Below are positions 34,213 through 41,996 of a stretch of DNA of 64,000 nucleotides, one piece after another (positions within the stretch are counted from its first letter, which is position 1; each line of letters starts with the position of its first letter). The notes beneath the pieces are model-generated. The model made no database searches. It had not been told where the DNA came from and saw only the letters and a program-made list of their open reading frames with translations. This DNA is from CAWAHD01 sp963781785. Its GTDB lineage: Bacteria > Planctomycetota > Planctomycetia > Isosphaerales > Isosphaeraceae. Made by a program: the position numbers and the translations under genes. The DNA lies in contig CAWAHD010000001.1 in assembly GCA_963781785.1 (NCBI GenBank), positions 1,178,001-1,242,000 on the forward strand. The letters are read 5' to 3'.

Positions 34213-34502
34213 TCAGCCGCTCCCGGATCCGTCGAGCACAGTTCCTCGACTTCCGCATCATGGTCGAGCGGGAATATATGGTATCCGCAGTGGTCCGTCT
34301 ACACCCTGACCTCGCGGGACCTCTCATCGCGGATGGCGAATGCATTCCGAAAGAAGACGTGAGAGCCGTCGGGGAAGCTTATGAAGACGCGTTCGCCCGG
34401 TGAGAAATCGCTCGCCGAGGGCCGGTTGCGCTCCTCGCCCTGCCGCTGGCGGAGATACCGCTGCAACCGCGGCTTCCGCGCATCGGGCACGACCGGAGAC
34501 AT
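34206..34502 (-). pseudogene. Small cassette-type gene with an in-frame TAG
   Basis: From ATG 34502: MSPVVPDARKPRLQRYLRQR, then GERVFISFPDGSHVFFRNAF, then SREVRV followed by TAG. The same frame continues TDHCGYHIFPLDHDAEVEEL to a TGA at 34206. The C-terminal part is protein-like and matches the kind of ending expected, so one nonsense mutation (or sequence error) has shortened the gene. It starts 14 bp after an attC-like site, as integron cassettes do. Function unknown. Confidence 0.5.
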
Positions 34503-34515
34503 CGGATCCCCCACG

Positions 34516-34613
34516 GCCGAACGACTGCGTTCACTTGCCGGGCGGGCGGCAAGGAACGTGATGTCTCGAAAAACCGCAATGGCGGCCCGGTCGAGTGCAA
34601 CGCTTTGTTAGCC
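34516..34613 (-). other. attC-like recombination site (98 bp)
   Basis: On the minus strand it runs from ggctaacaaagcgttgcact to aagtgaacgcagtcgttcgg. The arms pair as GCGTT-G-CACT..CCGGGC with GCCCGG..AGTGAACGC, leaving one unpaired G, and end in AAC/GTT boxes. The TAA stop of the SUKH-like gene lies within the R'' box. This is the architecture of an integron attC site. Confidence 0.65.
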
Positions 34614-35218
34614 GCCGCTCGCATCCAGGGACATCTGCGCGGCACGGAAGACAGCTCTCGCAGTTTCCTCGGGCGTTGATTCGCATGCCCCAAGTACCGC
34701 CCATGTACCGGCACGCTTCAGCTCGTTTGCCAACTTCCCAAACGATGCAGCCGATGGCGACGCGCCGTTAGAGTGCACGGCGACGGACCACTTCTGGGCA
34801 AACAGGAGGGACATGCCGAATAGCTCGATGCTGGAGTTTACGAAGCGCTGTGGGTCCTTTAGCAATTCGCAATCGAGTCGATTCACCGTCCCGTCATGCT
34901 CATGCACACAAAACGAGGCGTGGCCGTTGCAGAATTCCTCCTCGCCGACAACGAGCTGCTGGCTCCACTCGCGATCACGGGCTTTGTCGTAGAAATCACC
35001 CCACCGGATCAGCGCGTTGTAGGGGACCAACTCTTTCTCAAGCGGCGTGAAGGAAATCTCGAAGCTATTGCGCCACTCGAAGATGACAACGCGCGGCAGC
35101 CCGAAAGAAATCAGAAAATCTCGAGTCGGCCGCGGGCATTCGCGTTTCGTCCGCGCGACCTTGGATAAGGGCGTAACACCAGTCGCGTGCCCACGCTTCG
35201 GGTTGCATTCGCACCTCG
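34608..35218 (-). CDS. SUKH-family immunity-like protein in a cassette, frameshifted
   Basis: The start frame (ATG 35218) reads MQPEAWARDWCYALIQGRAD. The body, in another frame, reads TRDFLISFGLPRVVIFEWRN, then GEEEFCNGHASFCVHEHDGT, then LKDPQRFVNSSIELFGMSLL, and ends AVFRAAQMSLDASGG. The order (TRxFLxxxGLP, GxxxFC, FVNSSxExF) matches SUKH-4 type immunity proteins, which neutralise polymorphic toxins. A one-base change at about 35125-35132 (gcggccgactcg) would join the frames. It lies between two attC-like sites. Confidence 0.6.
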
Positions 35219-35230
35219 CCACAGAGAGCC

Positions 35231-35324
35231 AGCGAACGCCCCAGCTCACCCGCGGCGACTGCTCTTGAGACAGCGTGCCTCGAAAAACAGAAGTGCCGCC
35301 GTCGCGTACAGCGACTGGCTCGGC
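35231..35324 (-). other. attC-like recombination site (94 bp)
   Basis: On the minus strand: ccgagccagtcgctgtacgc at the left and gccgcgggtgagctggggcg followed by ttcgc at the right. The R' box is GTTCGCT; the R'' box appears as CCGAGCC, one change from CCGAACC. It starts at the TAG stop of the upstream cassette gene, and the next gene starts 13 bp after it. Confidence 0.55.
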
Positions 35325-35596
35325 TAGTTCTCGTCGTCCCACGGCAGCCGTGGAAGTGCTCGAAGACCAGCCACGAAGCGTTCTTCTTGATAGGGCTGAC
35401 CGCCTTTCAGAACGTCGAAAATCTCCGCGGACACAACGCAGGCAATCAGTTCTCGCGCTTTATTCTCAGGGATGCCATCGGCCAAGAGACGCTTGAGCGT
35501 GGCGCACGTTTCGGGAGGTGACCCGTCACGAAGCTGGTTGTCAACGATTTCCAGAATCGCGGCACGCAACACCGGGTTATGCGGCTGTTTTGGCAT
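35324..35596 (-). CDS. Small conserved cassette protein of unknown function
   Basis: 90 residues: MPKQPHNPVLRAAILEIVDN, then RLLADGIPENKARELIACVV, then SAEIFDVLKGGQPYQEERFV and an end LPRLPWDDEN. It is an all-helical small protein of a type common in planctomycetes and other environmental bacteria (DUF1841-like in size and ending). It is intact and bracketed by attC-like sites. Confidence 0.6.
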   Translation of the reverse strand: MPKQPHNPVLRAAILEIVDNQLRDGSPPETCATLKRLLADGIPENKARELIACVVSAEIFDVLKGGQPYQEERFVAGLRALPRLPWDDEN

Positions 35597-35621
35597 GGCT
35601 ATTCATTGTACTGTATTTGCG

Positions 35622-35718
35622 GCCGAACGGATCGACGTTCAACGGTCGGCCGGCGCCGACCACGCTTTCGAATTACGATGACCGCTCCTCTGGGCCGGTC
35701 CATTACAGCGTGTGGTCA
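35622..35718 (-). other. attC-like recombination site (97 bp)
   Basis: On the minus strand: left arm cgctgtaatggaccggcc, right arm ggccgaccgttgaacg; these pair along their length with one unpaired G. R' is GTTCGGC; the R'' box overlaps the TGA stop of the upstream gene. Confidence 0.6.
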
Positions 35719-36084
35719 TCCAGCGGCCGCGCGGCCGAACTCCTCGTTGGAAACCGCGATCAGACCGAAGTCTCGGCGTACATCCTCGTTGAAGTCTCCA
35801 TAAGCGCCGCCCGGCTTCCGACGGAGCAACCGCAGGCAAAGCTCCGCTACCCGTCTCGCTTCCGGCAGTCGATAAATGCTTGGCGCCGAACTCGCGACAA
35901 ACCAATCCGCTCCGCGCTTCGCAACCCAAAAACTGTTGCCGTGCAAGCCTCGCCGCTCTTGACCGTTCGGATATTGATGAGACGCGCAGACGATGCGGTC
36001 ACCGGGCTCGTCAATCGGCTGAAAGGTAGTGTAGAAGCCGGCGCTTTCGATCGCCTGCTGAAGTTCCGCATAGTCATCAGTCAC
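35716..36084 (-). CDS. Small cassette-type hypothetical protein
   Basis: 122 residues from GTG 36084: TDDYAELQQAIESAGFYTTF, then DEPGDRIVCASHQYPNGQER, then FWVAKRGADWFVASSAPSIY and an end in DFGLIAVSNEEFGRAAAG. It is a compact alpha/beta protein without a signal; no family recognised. It is the 5'-most member of the cassette cluster, with an attC-like site right after its stop. The start codon is uncertain. Confidence 0.5.
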   Translation of the reverse strand: MTDDYAELQQAIESAGFYTTFQPIDEPGDRIVCASHQYPNGQERRGLHGNSFWVAKRGADWFVASSAPSIYRLPEARRVAELCLRLLRRKPGGAYGDFNEDVRRDFGLIAVSNEEFGRAAAG

Positions 36085-36238
36085 GCGCGGCTGCTCCCTG
36101 CTGGATAACTTGTGATTCTCTCGCGAAAACGCATTAACAATGACGGGCCAAAGTCGGCATGTCAATCAGCAAACATCCAGATGACTCAATCGGTCAGGAA
36201 GATTTCAGCCGCGCGAGCTGCATCGGCGTTGGCTCGCG

Positions 36239-36907
36239 TCAAGGCGCGCGTTGCAACGGATGCGGATAGCGATACGGCTGATAATCCTCCGGCTCGGGCG
36301 CCCTGTTGAAGAAATCCCGCCCTTCCTCGACGTGCGCGGCTTGCCGCTCTGTCTGTCGCGGATCTGCCCAGGGGCGCAGTACCATATTGAGCTTCGCGCC
36401 ATTGAACGTGTTGTTCCAGGCGTAACAGGGCGATGGCTCGAACACCCCGTCTCGGTCGGCATCCGTGGCGTGACCTGGTTGGCCGAAGCACGGATAGCCC
36501 GCCCCTTTCTGGCCCGCGGGAATCTGATTGCCGTCAATAGGGTCTCTCCCGTCACACTCCGCAAACTCGCCGAGGGTCATGAACGATCGTTCATGACTGA
36601 CCTGGATCGTCCGGGTGTTAAAGGTTGTATCGGTGCGGATGACCGTCTTATCGATTCCGGCCCCCTGGATGGTGATGACCTTCATCCTGGCCCAATGGCC
36701 GGCGTTCCAGCCCCTCTTCCAGACCACCGTCCCGCCGGGAAGTTGGACGATGTCGCCGTCTTGCGCGGCGTTGATCGCATCCCAGACGGCCTCCGGCGTC
36801 AAGTTGGTGGCGATGCGGGTCTCGCCATGAGCGGCGCTCGGCGGCAGAAGATCAGCCGCGACGACGAGCGGCAACGCCAACCACATTCGGAATCCCGGGG
36901 TTTTCAT
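36239..36907 (-). pseudogene. Right-handed beta-helix (polysaccharide-lyase-like) protein with its core deleted
   Basis: From ATG 36907: signal peptide MKTPGFRMWLALPLVVAADL, then the first beta-helix coil (AVWDAINAAQDGDIVQLPGG, IDKTVIRTDTTFNTRTIQV). It passes directly to the usual C-terminus (HATDADRDGVFEPSPCYAWN, LNMVLRPWADPRQTERQAAH, EDYQPYRYPHPL). Full-length relatives are 400-600 residues. The junction coincides with a 22-bp perfect palindrome. The frame is open, but most coils and any active site are missing. Confidence 0.6.
36576..36597. repeat. 22-bp perfect palindrome at a deletion junction
   Basis: gtcatgaacgatcgttcatg plus ac is its own reverse complement. It sits where the beta-helix coils should be. 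Confidence 0.85.
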
Positions 36908-37159
36908 TTTCGTCACCGTGTCTCCTTTTCCGTAGCCAGCAAGCAAGTTGAGGATCGCGGCTTGCTGGATACCGTCGGCCTGGGCACTGACTCCCGATTG
37001 TGGTAATCGGGAGTTGTCGCTCAGGGGTTACGGGACATCAAGACGGGCCATTACTCCAGCGAGGACCAGAAGCAAACTCAGCGCCACCCAGATTGCTCTG
37101 TCAGTTGGACGTCCTATGTACATCGCCGCCCGGCCACAGATCAAGGCTGGTGGCGAGAG

Positions 37160-37340
37160 CGCTTACGGCGAGGAGGCTCGCGGCCCCTGCCGGACCACCC
37201 TGGGCACACCCCGCCCCGACACGCTATCCTACCGATGTGGTCCCGCACGCCGGATCGCGGCCGCCCGCGAACAGTCGCGGGCGAGCCCCACCTCTCCTTC
37301 CTTGAACCGAGCCCCAGGCTCCCGAAAGGAGAATGCTGCA
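37160..37340. repeat. 180-bp dispersed repeat, copy 2
   Basis: Matches 29345-29526 along its length, including the hairpin cgcccgcga-acag-tcgcgggcg (37262-37283) and the final gaaaggagaatgc. Unlike copy 1 it is not followed by a gene; it runs straight into a piece of dispersed repeat B. Confidence 0.7.
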
Positions 37341-37410
37341 TTCTGGGTGTCTGACTTCGCCGCGCCGTGCTACGGTTGCCGGCACCCGGATCGTGGGTGA
37401 CGGACTTCCC
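37340..37410. repeat. Dispersed repeat B, partial copy
   Basis: Shares attctgggtgtctgacttcg, ccgtgctacggttgccggca and gatcgtgggtg with 33113-33180. The part with the gacgggcg hairpin is missing. Confidence 0.65.
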
Positions 37411-37507
37411 CTTCGGGCCGAAGTTCTCACCGACTTCGCGGACGAGGTCAACAAAGACCAGGGGGCTGACTGGTGGGACCAGCGTGCTCCGCCGGAGGCG
37501 GTTGTTG

Positions 37508-37513
37508 TATAAT
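37508..37513 (+). promoter_or_regulatory. -10-like TATAAT upstream of the 37545 gene
   Basis: A consensus TATAAT lies 32 bp before the ATG at 37545; a GAGGAG ribosome site is at 37534-37539. No clear -35 was seen. Confidence 0.45.
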
Positions 37514-37544
37514 GGATCACGGACGCCCAGAACGAGGAGCGAAC

Positions 37545-38204
37545 ATGGCAACGGTCGACCCGTTCGTCCCGCTACGCGACTGGCGATTCGCGCTGTACCG
37601 AGGTGACCCGGCCGTCGTCGACCGATTCCTGAATGGAATCGACGCGAGCTTGTTGCCCGGCTGGGTTCGCGACCGTGATTACGAGAGGACCCGTTCGCAG
37701 CCGGACCGCAGCCGTTGCTACACGTTCGACCACGCGGGGGACGCGGCGGTGCGGGTGTGCCTCGAGCGGGTGAGCGCAAGACGCGTGCGCGGCGGACCGG
37801 TCCAGTTGCTCCGCCATTCGCCCTCGGGGGACGCAGCGCGGATCGGGCGGCTAGTCGCGGACTTCGCTGATGCCTGTGTGCTCCCCGCTGCCGTTGCCGC
37901 CGGGCTTCGCTGCACACGGCCGGCGTTTGGTCCGCGGAGCGCCGTGACCCCGGGCGCCGAAATGCTGTTCGCCCGGCTCTCGGAGACGGCCGAGGGTGAA
38001 TGGCCGCTCACGGATCGGACAGAGAGTTTGTGGGGCGAGCTTGTCTCGGTTTGCCTCGCCGACCAGGTCGCCATCGACCGGGACGAGTTGGGCCGGTGGC
38101 TTGCGGACTTCGGTTGGGAACCGGAGGCCGCGACGGCGCTCGCTGACCGGTTTTTCGCGGACTCCGAGTGGCTGGCCAAGCGACTGGCTGTCATGGCCCC
38201 ATGA
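37545..38204 (+). CDS. Conserved planctomycete protein of unknown function
   Basis: 219 residues: MATVDPFVPLRDWRFALYRG, then RCYTFDHAGDAAVRVCLERV, then PAFGPRSAVTPGAEMLFARL and an end in WLAKRLAVMAP. I recall close relatives in Gemmata-type genomes, always paired with a short downstream protein, as here. No motif gives a function. The ribosome site GAGGAG, 5 bp before the ATG, supports the start. Confidence 0.65.
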   Translation: MATVDPFVPLRDWRFALYRGDPAVVDRFLNGIDASLLPGWVRDRDYERTRSQPDRSRCYTFDHAGDAAVRVCLERVSARRVRGGPVQLLRHSPSGDAARIGRLVADFADACVLPAAVAAGLRCTRPAFGPRSAVTPGAEMLFARLSETAEGEWPLTDRTESLWGELVSVCLADQVAIDRDELGRWLADFGWEPEAATALADRFFADSEWLAKRLAVMAP

Positions 38205-38429
38205 CGACCATCGCCCAGGCTGCGGCACATTTGATCGCGCCTGCTCGCGGCCGCCGGATATCCTTACTCGCGCGTCCTGATCAGCTCGAACCGGTCGGAC
38301 TTCGCCGCCCCGAACGCGACTGTGTTCCACCCGGACATCGACCGTGATGCATCCGCTGTGGGGCTGCGGTATGCGATCTCTCTGGAGGCCGGCATCGCCG
38401 ACCTCAGGGCAGCCGGTGAAATCCCCTGA
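38201..38429 (+). pseudogene. Short partner of the 37545 gene, frameshifted
   Basis: ATG 38201 overlaps the previous stop (ATGA). The first frame reads MTTIAQAAAHLIA. The other frame then gives AAGYPYSRVLISSNRSDFAA, ATVFHPDIDRDASAVGLRYA and ends ISLEAGIADLRAAGEIP at 38429. A one- or two-base change at about 38237-38252 (tgctcgcggccgc) would make one 75-residue protein. Confidence 0.6.
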
Positions 38430-38566
38430 CCGTGAAACCGCTCGACGCGGGGTGCATCGCGCTTTCCGACCGATCGGCAAAGCCGCACGCGAGCGCAAGG
38501 CACACACTGTCCGTGGCCTGGTCGAACTCGATCGTGCGCGCAGCTTCGGCCGGCGGCCCTTGAAGC

Positions 38567-39232
38567 TTAGAAGTCACGATCCCAGACCAAACACTGTTTC
38601 TTCTGCAAAAGTTCTTTCAGGGCGTACTTGTGTTCTGGTGGGATAGGAATAGCGCCGTGGCCGAGAAACGATGGGAAAGTCTTTACGTCTATCAAGAGCG
38701 TCGAGTCGTCATTCAGCCGCAATGAGTCGATCTTTTCCCACGTATGCAATACCCAATACCATCGGAGCCCGTCCTCCCGGATCTGAAGGCGACCTAATGC
38801 CATGGTCAGGAAGGAAAACGCGAACAAGAAGAAAAACGCGGACACAGCGCCGATCACGAGACTGGCGACAGTGAAAGGCTCCGACCACGGGTTCGCCGTA
38901 AAGACAGTGATCCCTAGTACCCCCCAGAAGGCGCTGGCGCCGAACAGGAGCGCCCGCATAGGGCACGGGCCACAGTCAAGAAGGACTCGTCCGCCGGCAC
39001 CGAAGTCGCGAAGGTAACGAGGAACAGAGCCGAGGACCAGGAGGAGGCTCGTCCCAAGGAGCACGCCCCAAGCGAGCATGCTCGATTCGCGAAACGAACG
39101 GTGAAAGACGCTCCAGATTAGTCCGGCGAGCACGCACCAGCTAACCAGTAGACCCGTTAGCATGATCAGAACGGGGATTCCGTTTCGACGCCAGACCGTC
39201 GGTGTCATTCGTGCGAACATCTGACGCTCCAT
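38567..39232 (-). CDS. Membrane protein with a C-terminal PH-like domain
   Basis: 221 residues: about four membrane helices (IPVLIMLTGLLVSWCVLAGL, MLAWGVLLGTSLLLVLGSVP, VIGAVSAFFFLFAFSFLTMA), then a soluble end with LQIREDGLRWYWVLHTWEKI and DSTLLIDVKTFPSFLGHGAI. The end resembles DUF5673/bacterial PH-type membrane proteins. No partner gene. The ATG at 39232 is preferred over 39319 because the extra N-terminus is not conserved-looking. Confidence 0.55.
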   Translation of the reverse strand: MERQMFARMTPTVWRRNGIPVLIMLTGLLVSWCVLAGLIWSVFHRSFRESSMLAWGVLLGTSLLLVLGSVPRYLRDFGAGGRVLLDCGPCPMRALLFGASAFWGVLGITVFTANPWSEPFTVASLVIGAVSAFFFLFAFSFLTMALGRLQIREDGLRWYWVLHTWEKIDSLRLNDDSTLLIDVKTFPSFLGHGAIPIPPEHKYALKELLQKKQCLVWDRDF

Positions 39233-39690
39233 TAAGTCGCCGATCGTAAAGCCGCGTGGTCCACGGCTCGGCGTGACGGCCTGGATAGGATGATACCCGA
39301 AACTCGTAGGCGGTAACATTGCCGAAACGGGCCAGAGGACTCAACGGCCCAGCCGACCGGATTGTGCGCGCCACCTGGATCAGTCTTTAGGGCACCGCGA
39401 TGGATCGCGCCCTGGTCGAATCGGACTCTTTGACTTGCATGCAATAGCGGCGTCCTTGAATGACGATCGCATCCCCGCGGTACAGCAGCCGGCCGAACAA
39501 GGCCCCGGCCACAGCGCCGTTCCCGTCGGGGATGGTCGGCCGTTTGACTTACCTTCCATGGCAATCAGGTGCGAGACCGTGTCGCCCCTCTCTCGTGATG
39601 GGTCGGCTCTAGCGAGGGTACGGTAATCTGGTAGGATGGTTGACCGTTGACATCTGTCAGATGGGCCGATCGGATCAGGTTGGGACGGCG
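39233..39690. other. Non-coding stretch
   Basis: About 460 bp between divergent genes. No gene or RNA seen; the ABC operon promoter should lie near 39610-39690. Confidence 0.4.
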
Positions 39691-40401
39691 ATGGAATCGG
39701 ATCGCGAGGGAGGGGACAGGGTGGCGATCCGTGCTGTCGAGGTACGGAAGGTGTACGGGACGAAGGACGCCCAGATCGAGGCGCTGCGGGGGATCTCGGT
39801 CGAGATCGCCGGCGGTGAGCGGGTGGCGCTCCTGGGCAAGTCGGGGTCGGGGAAGTCGACTTTATTGAATCTGCTGGGCGGTCTCGACCGGCCCAGCTCG
39901 GGCGGTCTGCGGGTCGGCGGCCGGGATCTCCACCAGCTCTCAGCGCGCGAGATGGCCCGGTTCCGGTCGACGGCCGTTGGCATGATCTTCCAGTCCTTCA
40001 ACCTGATCAGCTCGAGGTCGGCCGTCGAGAACGTTGAGCTGCCCATGGTCTTCGCCGGCCGGTCGCTGCGCGAACGGATGGCCGCGGCCCGTCGGGCGCT
40101 CGAGGCCGTCGGGCTCGGCGCGCGGCTGAATCATCGCCCGGCTCAGTTGAGCGGAGGCGAGAGCCAGCGGGTCGCCATTGCGCGGGCGCTCGTCAACCGG
40201 CCTCGGGTCATTCTCGCCGACGAGCCGACGGGGAACCTGGACAGCCAGACGACGCGCGAGGTTATGGCCCTGATCCTCGACCACGTCCGCGAGCACGCCG
40301 CGACGCTGGTACTCGTCACCCACGACGAGGAGCTGGCGGCGAGCTGCACGGACCGCGTCATCCGGCTCGTCGACGGCCGGATCGCGGCAGGGGGCGTCTG
40401 A
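39691..40401 (+). CDS. ABC transporter ATP-binding protein (MacB/LolD type)
   Basis: 236 residues with Walker A ALLGKSGSGKSTLLNLLGGL (about residue 50), Q-loop MIFQSFNLISS, signature QLSGGESQRVAIARALVNRP (about 150), Walker B ILADEPTGNLD and H-loop LVLVTHDEELA. It powers the FtsX/MacB-type permease encoded 10 bp downstream. Such pairs export peptides or lipoproteins or act in envelope stress. The start could also be ATG 39661. Confidence 0.92.
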   Translation: MESDREGGDRVAIRAVEVRKVYGTKDAQIEALRGISVEIAGGERVALLGKSGSGKSTLLNLLGGLDRPSSGGLRVGGRDLHQLSAREMARFRSTAVGMIFQSFNLISSRSAVENVELPMVFAGRSLRERMAAARRALEAVGLGARLNHRPAQLSGGESQRVAIARALVNRPRVILADEPTGNLDSQTTREVMALILDHVREHAATLVLVTHDEELAASCTDRVIRLVDGRIAAGGV

Positions 40402-40411
40402 TCGGGAGTCG

Positions 40412-41972
40412 ATGGAGGATCGCTTCGTGCGCTGGATCGACCTGCTCCGATTGCCCCTGGCCTCGCTGGGCCAGCAGAAGATTCGCACGTGCCTGACGAC
40501 CCTCGGTGTCGTCTTCGGCGCGTTTGTACTCGCCGCGAGCCTCTCGATCAACGAGGGGGTCCAGCAGACGATCGAACGCGAGTCGAGCAAGGGAAACGCC
40601 TCGCGCAAGGTGACCGTCATGCCGGGGTGGCGGGTCGCCGAGACCTCCGCGGCCGACGACGTGAAGGTCGCCGGGCGGATGTCGCCGGAGCGCCGCGAGC
40701 GAATCCGCAAGATCCTCGCCGAGCGCGCCAGAGGAAGTCGTTCCCGCGAGGAGCGCGTCAATCTGACGCAGGACCGGCTGGAAAAGCTTTCGTGCATCGC
40801 TCATGTCGCGCAGATGATCCCGACCGTTACAAGCATGGTCGTCGCGACTTTGGGCAACCGGCCCGAGGATGTGTCCGTCTCCTCCGGCGCCGGCGAGGAC
40901 CCGGAGTTCCGCAAACGCGTCGTCTTCGGCCGGTCGTTTGACTCGGACGACGAGAGAATCAGTCTTGCTTTCGGAAATGTTCGCGCACCGGATCGGGCTG
41001 ATCGACGACGCAGACCTGGACCAGGTCCTCGGCAAGCCCCTGCGGATCCAGCTTCGAGGCGAGGAAGTTGGGCCGAGCTTCAGTGTCAACCTCGCTGATC
41101 GGTCGAAAGCCAGCGGCAGCCGGGAGGAAAATGAAGCGCTGCTCCAGCTCGCCTGGCAAATCCCGGGGTCACTCGACAGATTCAGCCTGACCGCCGAGGA
41201 GAGTGCGGCTTTGCGGAAGGCGATACGGCGAGAATCGGCGAAGGTTGACCAGGTCGTCGTTGCCGACGACTTCCGGGTCGTCGGCATCTTCCGCGGGTTG
41301 ACCGACGACGAGACGAAGGAAGCCTGGAGCCAGTTTCCCGCCTACACAGACCTTGTGCTGCCCCGGCGAACGGCCGTCGAGCTGATGTTCCGCGACCCCG
41401 CCCGTCGCGAGGCGGGTGTCGACGAGGCGGTTCTGTTTGTCGACGAGATGAGAAACGTCAAGGAGGTCATCAAGAACGTCGAATCGCTCGGCATGCAGAC
41501 CCGGTCGATCATCGATTTCATCGAGCGAGAGCGGCTGACCTACCTGCTCATCTTCGGCGGGATGACGTGCGTGGCCGCGGTGGCCCTGCTCGTGTCGTCG
41601 CTCGGGATCGCCAACACGATGCTGATGAGCATCCTCGAACGGCAGAAGGAGATCGGCGTCATGAAGGCCGTCGGTGCGGCAGACTGGCAGCTCCAGGCCC
41701 TGTATGTCGTCGAGGGGGGCCTGATCGGCCTGGTCGGCGCATTGCTCGGCCTGGTGCTCGCCTGGTTGATCTCGTTCCCCGGCGACGTCTGGGTCCGCTC
41801 GATGGTCCACCGCGACATGCAGATCGACCTCACGGGCTCGATCTTCGCCTTCCCGCGCTGGATTTTCCTGACCGTCCTCGGATTCACCGTCGGCGTGACG
41901 GTGGTCGCGGCGCTTTATCCCTCCCGGCGCACGGCGAAGCTTGACCCTGTCTCGGCGCTGCGGCACGACTGA
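40412..41972 (+). CDS. MacB/FtsX-type ABC permease, frameshifted
   Basis: First frame: one helix (TCLTTLGVVFGAFVLAASLS), then the periplasmic MacB-like domain (EGVQQTIERESSKGNASRKV) to SFDSDDER. The second frame continues ESVLLSEMFAHRIGLIDDAD and ends with three membrane helices (LTYLLIFGGMTCVAAVALLV, MLMSILERQKEIGVMKAVGA, IFLTVLGFTVGVTVVAALYP) and PSRRTAKLDPVSALRH. The break is at about 40955 (gacgagagaatc), consistent with loss of a GA dinucleotide or gain of one base. It pairs with the ATPase just upstream. Confidence 0.85.
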
Positions 41973-41996
41973 TCGATCGGCCCGGCACGACCCGGC

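Noticed and set aside
36085..36190. A further attC-like site upstream of the 36084 start
   Set aside because: A GTTAATG box is present but no pairing left arm was found.
39232..39564. 110-codon minus-strand frame upstream of the membrane protein
   Set aside because: Arg/Ser-rich with no motif; likely non-coding.
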